A stretch of 10,955 bases of DNA, taken from assembly GCA_919902965.1 (NCBI GenBank), contig CAKKSJ010000302.1, positions 1 to 10,955 of the forward strand, in the 5' to 3' direction. A program made the position numbers and the translations under genes. Below, one piece after another: positions 5,727 to 10,955 of the stretch; positions within the stretch are counted from its first letter, which is position 1; each line of letters opens with the position of its first letter. Source of the DNA: Burkholderiales bacterium (GTDB lineage: Bacteria > Pseudomonadota > Gammaproteobacteria > Burkholderiales > SG8-39). The notes under the pieces are model-generated. The model was not told the origin of the DNA, ran no database searches, and was given only the letters and a program-made list of their open reading frames with translations.

Positions 5727-6806
5727 TTATCGCCTCCGTTCGACATGGTGGTAGAGCACATGCGACAGGCCCAAGGTCACCAACCATGCCGTCAGATACC
5801 CAATTACAGCAAAGGAAATACTCTCGGGCCAAAGCCAGGCAACTAGCGTTCCAACGAGCAATGCGATCGGGTAATGGATCAGGAATACCGAATAGGAAAT
5901 GCGGCTCAGCCAGCCGACAGCCCTGCTGAAGTGATGGCCGGGGTGATAGCTCGTGTGCAGTCCCAGTCCAAGGAGGGCCGCCGTCATCAGGGAAACAACG
6001 AGACGCGCCCGCCACTCAAGCACCAGCGCTAGCACATAAATCAGCAGCAGGATCGCAAGCCATGGATATTTCGATCTTTCCTCTGTAGACCATTGCACAA
6101 GCACGCCCAAGCCATAGGCACCAACAAAGAAAATGGCCCACATTTCCAGAGAATCGACACGGTTGAACCAGAGCAGAGATAAGGCCGCCAGCCCGACCAG
6201 GAGAAATAGGCGGAGGGTTTGCGTTTCCAGCCTGAGGGCAATGGCCAAGTGTTGCGATAGCCAGAGCAGGAAAAGCAGCAGGCAGTACAACTGGAAATCA
6301 ATGGCAACATACCAGACGCCAGCGGACAAGGCATCGACGCCTGCAATGTCGTGAATCAGCAATACGTGAAACAGCACCTGTTTGAGTGAAGCTGCGGCGG
6401 GCGTATCGGGATCCGACATCAGGAATCGTGCGCATGCCGCAACGACGATGGCCAGCAGGAGAGCAGGCAGATAAGGGCGTAGCAGGCGGAGATACCTGGA
6501 CCAGGCCAAGCTTACAATCGACGAGGCTGCAGGATCGAAAGCCAACTGTTCCGGTCGCGGGGCAAGCGAGCGGGCTGCCAGAAATCCTCCCACCACCAGA
6601 AATGCCTGTACCGCCATGCGTCCATCGTAGTACAGCCAGTCGAACAAACTCACGGCATGGGGACGAAGCGTCCTCGCCAGCGGGCCGTAGGCAATGAAGT
6701 GATGCCAGACAATCACTTGTGATGCCACCGCCTTGCAAACATCAACAACCCAAAGCGATGTCGGAGCAGGCTTCATGTTGCACGCGTATTGTGGGTGGAT
6801 ATGCAT
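5727..6806 (-). CDS. Acyltransferase family 3 membrane protein
   Basis: A 359-residue integral membrane protein, with about ten hydrophobic segments, of the acyltransferase-3 family (O-acetylation of surface glycans, lipopolysaccharide or similar acceptors). Near the N-terminus VIVWHHFIAYG (31-41) carries the His-His pair at 35-36 typical of the first membrane segment. FFVGAYGLGVLV and SYSVFLIHYPIALLVG are typical later segments, and the C-terminus ends HHVERRR. The acceptor cannot be predicted, as no glycan genes are nearby. The start is uncertain: ATG at 6806 or the internal ATG at 6776 (MKPAPTSLWV); neither has a good Shine-Dalgarno sequence. Base composition is visibly less GC-rich than the flanking genes, and IS21-like repeats end 11 bases upstream, so transfer or promoter displacement is plausible. 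Confidence 0.85.
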   Translation of the reverse strand: MHIHPQYACNMKPAPTSLWVVDVCKAVASQVIVWHHFIAYGPLARTLRPHAVSLFDWLYYDGRMAVQAFLVVGGFLAARSLAPRPEQLAFDPAASSIVSLAWSRYLRLLRPYLPALLLAIVVAACARFLMSDPDTPAAASLKQVLFHVLLIHDIAGVDALSAGVWYVAIDFQLYCLLLFLLWLSQHLAIALRLETQTLRLFLLVGLAALSLLWFNRVDSLEMWAIFFVGAYGLGVLVQWSTEERSKYPWLAILLLIYVLALVLEWRARLVVSLMTAALLGLGLHTSYHPGHHFSRAVGWLSRISYSVFLIHYPIALLVGTLVAWLWPESISFAVIGYLTAWLVTLGLSHVLYHHVERRR

Positions 6807-6817
6807 CTCACGTGCGT

Positions 6818-6904
6818 ATTCCGCTCAAGATGACCGACGATTCCGGTCGAAGGTGACCGGAGATTCCGGCCGAACGTGACCGGTGTGAATGGCAGGTGAT
6901 TCCG
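6818..6904. mobile_element. Short tandem repeats resembling an IS21-family element end (relic)
   Basis: TGACCG recurs at 6831, 6854 and 6877, and GATTCCGG at 6839 and 6862, giving an exact 23-base period. Weaker copies (ATTCCG at 6818, GATTCCG at 6898) flank them. The segment CCGGTC-N6-GACCGG (6843-6860) is also an inverted repeat. Multiple roughly 20-base repeats built on GATTCCG and TGACCG are, from memory, characteristic of the ends of IS21-family elements. No istA or istB reading frame is present in the window, so only a solo end or relic remains. The rest of the gap up to 7045 holds no gene that I can support. Confidence 0.4.
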
Positions 6905-7002
6905 CCGTATTCTGCGTATTTCTCCGGTGAATTGCGCTGCAACGCGTGGCCCGGAGCGGGACTGCGCGCGACACGAACCTACGCTGCGTCGCGGAAACTT
7001 CA

Positions 7003-7031
7003 CGCCAGAAGCGAAACGCCTTGAACTGGCG
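7003..7031 (-). terminator. Hairpin downstream of thpR
   Basis: CGCCAG (7003-7008) and CTGGCG (7026-7031) form a stem that encloses a second small stem (AAGCG-AAA-CGCCTT, one bulge). It lies 15-43 bases beyond the thpR stop on the minus strand, where an operon terminator would be expected. No T-tract follows, so this is only a candidate. Confidence 0.25.
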
Positions 7032-7045
7032 CTGTCGTCGCTGAA

Positions 7046-7582
7046 TCAAAAGGCCGCCAGCGCCGGAAAACGCTGCATTACCTCGTATCTCACGCCAGCT
7101 TCGCTCGGCACCGAACGCACCAGCGCGAAATCGCGCACGTCCCACGCGAGCGGCACCCAGGACGGCGCGGCCGCCAGCCCGCTGGCCTTGCGCACCAGCG
7201 TCACATGCGAGACGAAAGGCTTGGAGTCGTAGCGTATCCCCGCATTATCGAGCGCGGCACGCAGCGCCGCGACCAGCGCGGTCAGCGCCTGCGCTTCGTC
7301 CTCCGGCCCGCACCAGATGAGGCGCTTGTGCTTCCAATAGCCGACGCGATCGAGCCGGAGCGCAAATGGCGCAAAGCGCACGGCATGCGCGCACTCGCCG
7401 AGTACCGCAATCAGAGCCGCATCGGTAGTGCCGAGGAACGCCAGCGTCAGGTGTATGTTTTCGCGCCGCATTGGGCGCGCATTGCCGGCGGCCAGCTTTG
7501 TCCAGGCTGCGAGCCTGCCCTGCAGCGCGCTATCGGGCCAGAGCGCAAAGAACAGCCGCTCGCTTGCAGCGGCCGGCTCCAA
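7046..7582 (-). CDS. thpR: RNA 2',3'-cyclic phosphodiesterase (2'-5' RNA ligase family)
   Basis: A 178-residue protein of the 2H phosphoesterase superfamily. The two catalytic HxTx motifs are H44-LTL (NIHLTLAFLG) and H126-VTL (FVSHVTLVRK), at the usual distance in a protein of typical length. Family members hydrolyse 2',3'-cyclic phosphates on RNA ends and can join 2'-5' linkages in vitro. The start is the TTG at 7582: no ATG or GTG fits, SERLFFALWP (the usual N-terminal strand) follows at once, and GAAGG (7595-7591) lies 8 bases upstream. The TTG is 3 bases after the fabB stop and its Shine-Dalgarno sequence lies inside fabB, so the two are probably co-translated. What ties an RNA-end enzyme to fatty acid genes is not evident. 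Confidence 0.9.
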   Translation of the reverse strand: MEPAAASERLFFALWPDSALQGRLAAWTKLAAGNARPMRRENIHLTLAFLGTTDAALIAVLGECAHAVRFAPFALRLDRVGYWKHKRLIWCGPEDEAQALTALVAALRAALDNAGIRYDSKPFVSHVTLVRKASGLAAAPSWVPLAWDVRDFALVRSVPSEAGVRYEVMQRFPALAAF

Positions 7583-7585
7583 AGT

Positions 7586-8803
7586 TCAGACCTTCAGGCG
7601 GCGGAATACCAGGCAGGCGTTGGTGCCGCCGAAACCGAAGCTATTGGACATCACGGTCTTGAGGCCTGCCTGGTCGACGCGTTCGCGCAGGATCGGCATG
7701 CCCTCGGCCGCAGGGTCCAGCGTCTCGATGTTGGCCGAGGCACAGGCGAAGTCGTGCTTCAGCATCAGCAGCGTATAGATCACTTCGGTCACGCCTGCCG
7801 CGCCCTGCGCGTGCCCGGTGAGCGACTTGGTCGAGCTGATCAGCGGCATTTTGTCGCCGAAGACTTCGCGCACCGCTTCCAGTTCCTTCGGGTCGCCCAC
7901 CGGCGTGCTGGTGCCGTGCGTGTTCAGATAGTCCACCGGCGTATCCACGCCCGCGAGCGCCATGCGCATGCAGCGCACTGCGCCCTCGCCGGAGGGCTGC
8001 ACCATATCGTAACCGTCCGAAGTTGCGCCGTAACCGACCAGCTCGGCGTAGATGTTCGCGCCGCGCGCGCGCGCGTGTTCGAGTTCTTCCAGCACCACCA
8101 CGCCGCCGCCGCCGGAGACGACGAAACCGTCGCGATTGGCGTCATAGGCGCGCGAGGCTTTGGTCGGCGTGTCGTTGTACTTGGATGACAGCGCGCCCAT
8201 CGCGTCGAACAGCATGGACAGGTAGGGATGCACTTCTTCCCCGCCGCCGGCGAAAACGATGTCCTGCTTATCCCACTTGATCTGCTCGCAGGCGTTGCCG
8301 ATGCAGTGCGCGCTGGTGGAACAGGCCGAGCTGATCGAGTAGTTCATGCCCTTGATGCGGAACGGCGTGGCGAGGCAGGCCGATGTGGTGCTCGACATGC
8401 AGCGCGGCACCATGTATGGGCCAACGCGCTTCACGCCCTTCGCGCGCATCAAGTCGGCGGCTTCGACCTGGTTCTGCGGCGAGCCGCCGCCCGAACCGAC
8501 AATCAGCCCAGTGCGTTCGTGCGAGACCATGCTCTCCGGCAGGCCCGCGTCGGCGATGGCCTGGCGCATCGCAATATAGGTATAGGCCGCCGCATCGCCC
8601 ATGAAGCGCAGCAGCTTGCGGTCTATCAATTCTTCCGTTTTCACGCGCACCGGGCCGTGAACCTGCGAACGAAAGCCGAGCTTCTGGTACGCTTCGGAAA
8701 ACTCGATACCGCTGCGGCCTTCGCGCAGCGACGCCAGCACCTCGTCTTTGTTGGTGCCGATGCTGGAGACGATACCCATACCGGTGACGACGACGCGACG
8801 CAT
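7586..8803 (-). CDS. fabB: Beta-ketoacyl-ACP synthase I
   Basis: A 405-residue condensing enzyme (E. coli FabB has 406). The Cys-His-His triad is complete: C161 in SSACSTSAH, H296 in NTHGTSTPVGD and H331 in KSLTGHAQGAAG, with K326 before the last. The C-terminal glycine-rich FGFGGTNA (389-396) is also present. With FabA it extends cis-3-decenoyl-ACP, committing carbon to unsaturated fatty acids in the cytoplasm. The ATG at 8803 is chosen because MRRVVVTGMG is the usual N-terminus and GGAGG (8816-8812) lies 8 bases upstream. A longer frame reading back to 8866 lies in fabA and is rejected. The gene begins 4 bases after the fabA stop, so the two are translationally coupled. Confidence 0.97.
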   Translation of the reverse strand: MRRVVVTGMGIVSSIGTNKDEVLASLREGRSGIEFSEAYQKLGFRSQVHGPVRVKTEELIDRKLLRFMGDAAAYTYIAMRQAIADAGLPESMVSHERTGLIVGSGGGSPQNQVEAADLMRAKGVKRVGPYMVPRCMSSTTSACLATPFRIKGMNYSISSACSTSAHCIGNACEQIKWDKQDIVFAGGGEEVHPYLSMLFDAMGALSSKYNDTPTKASRAYDANRDGFVVSGGGGVVVLEELEHARARGANIYAELVGYGATSDGYDMVQPSGEGAVRCMRMALAGVDTPVDYLNTHGTSTPVGDPKELEAVREVFGDKMPLISSTKSLTGHAQGAAGVTEVIYTLLMLKHDFACASANIETLDPAAEGMPILRERVDQAGLKTVMSNSFGFGGTNACLVFRRLKV

Positions 8804-8807
8804 AATA

Positions 8808-9329
8808 CTAGCCTCCGAATGCATCGGTGGAGATAAACAGTCCCACCTGCAGATCCTTGCCCGCATAGATATCGCGACCGTCGACCTCCATTACGGCGTC
8901 GGCGATACCCATCACCAGCTTGCGCAAGATTACGCGCTTCATGCTGATGCGGTAGGTAATCTTTTTTGCGCTCGGCAACACCTGGCCTCTGAACTTGACC
9001 TCGCCGCAGCCGAGCGCGCGTCCGCGGCCTTTGCCTCCCATCCAGCCCAGATAGAAACCGATCAATTGCCACATCGCATCCAGGCCCAGACTGCCTGGCA
9101 TTACCGGATCTTCATGAAAGTGACAGGCGAAAAACCACAGATCCGAGCGCAGGTCGAGTTCGGCGACAATCCCCCCCTTGCCGTAGGTCCCGCCTTTGTC
9201 GCCGATATGGACGATGCGGTCGAACAACAGCATCGGCGGCAGGGGCAGCTGTGCATTGCCCTCGCCGAACATCTCTCCGCGCCCGCACGCGAGCAATTCT
9301 TCTTGGGTAAAACTGGATCGTTTTCTCAA
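8808..9329 (-). CDS. fabA: 3-hydroxydecanoyl-ACP dehydratase/isomerase
   Basis: A 173-residue hot-dog-fold enzyme. It dehydrates 3-hydroxydecanoyl-ACP and isomerizes the trans-2 to the cis-3 product, the branch point of anaerobic unsaturated fatty acid synthesis. Active-site H70 (FFACHFHEDPVMPG) and D84 (LGLDAMWQL) fall at the same numbers as in E. coli FabA, whose sequence and length (172) it follows closely from LLACGRGEMFG to the C-terminus. The first codon appears to be TTG at 9329. It has GAGGAA (9344-9339) 9 bases upstream and brings RKRSSFTQEELL into register with the E. coli N-terminus. No ATG lies nearby in frame. It is the first gene of a fabA-fabB-thpR operon. Confidence 0.96.
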   Translation of the reverse strand: MRKRSSFTQEELLACGRGEMFGEGNAQLPLPPMLLFDRIVHIGDKGGTYGKGGIVAELDLRSDLWFFACHFHEDPVMPGSLGLDAMWQLIGFYLGWMGGKGRGRALGCGEVKFRGQVLPSAKKITYRISMKRVILRKLVMGIADAVMEVDGRDIYAGKDLQVGLFISTDAFGG

Positions 9330-9391
9330 AGCGTTTGATTCCTCAGAAACCAGCGAAGCGAACCAGGCGGCTTGGTTCGAAACCGGACATT

Positions 9392-9397
9392 AGTATA
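9392..9397 (-). promoter_or_regulatory. Candidate -10 box of the fabA-fabB-thpR operon
   Basis: TATACT on the minus strand (5 of 6 to TATAAT) lies 62 bases before the fabA start, within the only AT-rich part of the 129-base fabA-ispF gap. No good -35 hexamer is found at 15-19 bases, so an activator or another promoter may be needed. A short palindrome GGTT-CGA-AACC (9374-9384) lies just downstream and could be an operator. Confidence 0.35.
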
Positions 9398-9458
9398 AAG
9401 GCTTTTTGGCGCATACAGCGGCACAAGGCATGCGCGCAAAAGGCAATTCGAACATGGC

Positions 9459-9935
9459 TCAGACCGCCCAGTTCAGCATCACTATCGCCATGGCTGCGAT
9501 GCCCTCGCCCCTGCCGGTATATCCCAGGCCTTCGGTGGTCGTGGCCTTGATGTTGACCTGGCCGCGCGATAGACCGAGATCGGCCGCGATGTTATTCACC
9601 ATTGCGGGAATATGCGGCGCCATTTTTGGCGCCTGCGCAATAATGGTGGCGTCCAGATTGACAATGCGGTAGCCGGCTTCCTGCACCAGGGCGCTGACTG
9701 CACGCAACAGCTTGCGGCTGTCCGCGTCCTTGTAGCGCGCATCGGTGTCGGGAAAATGCCTGCCGATGTCGCCCATGGCCGCTGCACCGAGCAGTGCGTC
9801 GCACAACGCATGCAGCAATACGTCTGCGTCCGAATGTCCGTCCAGGCCCTTATCGCAGGGGATTTCCACGCCGCCGATAATCAGCTTGCGTCCGGCCACC
9901 AGGGCGTGAACATCGAATCCCTGTCCTATTCTCAT
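9459..9935 (-). CDS. ispF: 2-C-methyl-D-erythritol 2,4-cyclodiphosphate synthase
   Basis: A 158-residue enzyme of the methylerythritol phosphate pathway; it closes the phosphorylated intermediate into the cyclodiphosphate, working as a homotrimer in the cytoplasm. The zinc ligands are D8 and H10 (MRIGQGFDVH) and H42 (DVLLHALCDALLGAAAMGDIG). HSDAD (34-38) and the C-terminal TTTEGLGYTGRGEGIAA (132-148) are family signatures. Length is standard. The ATG at 9935 overlaps the ispD stop in the form ATGA, so ispD and ispF are co-translated. Confidence 0.97.
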   Translation of the reverse strand: MRIGQGFDVHALVAGRKLIIGGVEIPCDKGLDGHSDADVLLHALCDALLGAAAMGDIGRHFPDTDARYKDADSRKLLRAVSALVQEAGYRIVNLDATIIAQAPKMAPHIPAMVNNIAADLGLSRGQVNIKATTTEGLGYTGRGEGIAAMAIVMLNWAV

Positions 9936-10633
9936 GCTAGCGTCCCCCGGTTTGTGAGGATGGCTTGCGCCAGCTGCAGGTCTTCGGCATAAGTCACTTT
10001 CAGATTCGCGCTGGAACCCTGCACCAGCTTCGGTTTCAGCCCCATGGCCTCCACGGCGCCGGCTTCGTCAGTCACTGTGCCGCTCCTGCTCAGCGCTTGC
10101 AACAGCAGTCCATGACGGAACATCTGCGGCGTCTGCGCCTGCCAAAGCCGCTCGCGCGCCTGCGTCGCGTCTATCCTTCCGCCGGGATCGACCCGCTTGA
10201 GCGTGTCGGCGACCGCTACCCCGAGTATTCCACCGATTTCATCCGCGGCGAGATCATCCAGCAAGCGCAGCAATTCGCGCTGGCCAAGACAGGGCCGCGC
10301 CGCGTCGTGCACCAGCATCCAGTCGTCCGGCTGCACGGTCGACGAGGCCGCAATCAGGCCGTTCAACACGCTGTCGCGCCGTGTCGCGCCGCCACAATAC
10401 AGCGGTGCAATGCGCTCGCCGAAGCGGCTCCAGTCGTGGTGCTTGAAAGCACTGTCCGCAGGCGCCAGCACCACGAATACGGTATCGATCCGGCCGCTCG
10501 CGAGCAGCGCGTTCACGCTGTGGTAGAGCATCGGCTGGCCGGCCAGCATCAGGTATTGCTTGGCTAGCTCCTGACCCATGCGCGCGCCCGCGCCCGCTGC
10601 CGGAATCAGACCGAAAAACCGCTCGGACGTCAT
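9932..10633 (-). CDS. ispD: 2-C-methyl-D-erythritol 4-phosphate cytidylyltransferase
   Basis: A 233-residue nucleotidyltransferase that joins CTP to methylerythritol phosphate, two steps before IspF. The N-terminal CTP loop is LIPAAGAGARMGQELAKQYL (9-28), with R18 and K25 in the places of the known catalytic Arg and Lys. GGATRRDSVLNGL (81-93), LVHDAARPCL (107-116), QTPQMF (167-172), VTDEAGAVE (187-195) and K212 in LKVTYAEDL are also typical. The ATG at 10633 follows an A-rich run (CGAAAAAACA) with no Shine-Dalgarno sequence, which suggests a short or unstructured leader. It is divergent from mfd. Confidence 0.97.
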   Translation of the reverse strand: MTSERFFGLIPAAGAGARMGQELAKQYLMLAGQPMLYHSVNALLASGRIDTVFVVLAPADSAFKHHDWSRFGERIAPLYCGGATRRDSVLNGLIAASSTVQPDDWMLVHDAARPCLGQRELLRLLDDLAADEIGGILGVAVADTLKRVDPGGRIDATQARERLWQAQTPQMFRHGLLLQALSRSGTVTDEAGAVEAMGLKPKLVQGSSANLKVTYAEDLQLAQAILTNRGTLA

Positions 10634-10664
10634 TGTTTTTTCGAATTAAATGGCTGCTGAAGCC

Positions 10665-10673
10665 GTTATAATA
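10665..10673. promoter_or_regulatory. AT-rich core of the ispD/mfd divergent promoter region
   Basis: The plus strand holds a perfect TATAAT (10667-10672), and the overlapping minus-strand reading gives TATTAT (10673-10668). One segment could therefore supply a -10 box in both directions, to mfd (start 94 bases away) and to ispD (start 35 bases away). No strong -35 hexamer sits at 16-18 bases on either strand, so the assignment is tentative. Confidence 0.35.
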
Positions 10674-10765
10674 CAGCTTAGTCAAATTATGATGTCAGCC
10701 GAATCCCGCCACCCTGGGCCGCACCCCCACCCCATCGGGCCGCGCTAGTGGACTCTTTTTCCCCC

Positions 10766-10955
10766 ATGATTACCGCCCCGCCCCAGGCGCTGCAACAGCG
10801 CCGCTACACCCAGCTGCATGGCTCCGGCGACGCCCTGGCGCTTGCACGCCTGGCGCAGGACGCGAAGCCTTTAATCGTGCTTTGCGCCTCGGCGCTGGAC
10901 GCGCAGCGCTTGTGCGAGGAAATTCCTTATTTTGCGCCCGGACTGGCGCTGAACC
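10766..10955 (+). CDS. mfd: Transcription-repair coupling factor Mfd, 5' part
   Basis: The frame is open from ATG 10766 to the window edge, giving 63 residues. SGDALALARLAQDAKPLIVL and CASALDAQRLCEEIPYFAPG match, from memory, the opening of Mfd, whose N-terminal UvrB-homology module begins this way. Mfd removes stalled RNA polymerase and recruits UvrA for nucleotide excision repair; its translocase domains lie beyond the window. A GTG at 10748 in the same frame is an alternative start; neither has a clear Shine-Dalgarno sequence. Divergence from ispD-ispF fits the arrangement I know from betaproteobacteria. Confidence 0.88.
   Translation, partial: MITAPPQALQQRRYTQLHGSGDALALARLAQDAKPLIVLCASALDAQRLCEEIPYFAPGLALN

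Noticed and set aside
7205..8836. Long plus-strand open frames over thpR, fabB and fabA
   Set aside because: They lie antisense to intact, clearly recognised genes, lack Shine-Dalgarno sequences and encode low-complexity Arg/His-rich peptides.
10680..10685. TTGACT on the minus strand as -35 box for ispD
   Set aside because: It is only 6 bases from TATTAT and 9 from TATAAC, far from the required 16-18 bases.

Overview
This 10,955-base window looks like chromosomal DNA from a high-GC betaproteobacterium. That inference rests on three things: an EnvZ/OmpR pair close to the enterobacterial type, a fabA-fabB pair for anaerobic unsaturated fatty acid synthesis, and an ispD-ispF pair divergent from mfd, an arrangement I know from betaproteobacteria. 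No genus can be named from the sequence alone, and no database search was possible.

Left part (1-2016, plus strand). The window opens in the 3' end of a gene for a BamE/SmpA-like protein. Next comes a DapA-superfamily aldolase/dehydratase that most resembles L-2-keto-3-deoxyarabonate dehydratase, not true dihydrodipicolinate synthase. A 345-base non-coding stretch follows. It holds a simple hairpin, a compact cloverleaf-like inverted-repeat element (1342-1450) that is probably a structured RNA or a small mobile-element relic, and a 14-base FNR/FixK-type palindrome. The palindrome sits at the spacing expected of an activator site for the following bacteriohemerythrin gene.

Envelope-stress-like module (2025-5369). 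A small Arg-rich exported protein on the minus strand is divergent from ompR-envZ. The gap between them carries a 10-base-phased tandem repeat typical of OmpR-family binding sites, placed over the -35 region of the small gene. This recalls the cpxP/cpxRA layout of enterobacteria. ompR and envZ overlap by ATGA. An AlkD-type DNA alkylation repair gene follows 10 bases after envZ.

Likely acquired patch (5370-7045). A non-coding stretch, a membrane acyltransferase-3 gene of visibly lower GC than its neighbours, and 23-base-period repeats resembling the end of an IS21-family element suggest insertion of foreign DNA between two conserved blocks.

Housekeeping block (7046-10955). Read on the minus strand, fabA, fabB and thpR form a tight operon, in which fabA and thpR both appear to use TTG starts with good Shine-Dalgarno sequences. 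ispD-ispF overlap by ATGA and make isoprenoid precursors. mfd begins on the plus strand and runs off the end of the window; an AT-rich segment shared with ispD probably carries the divergent promoters.
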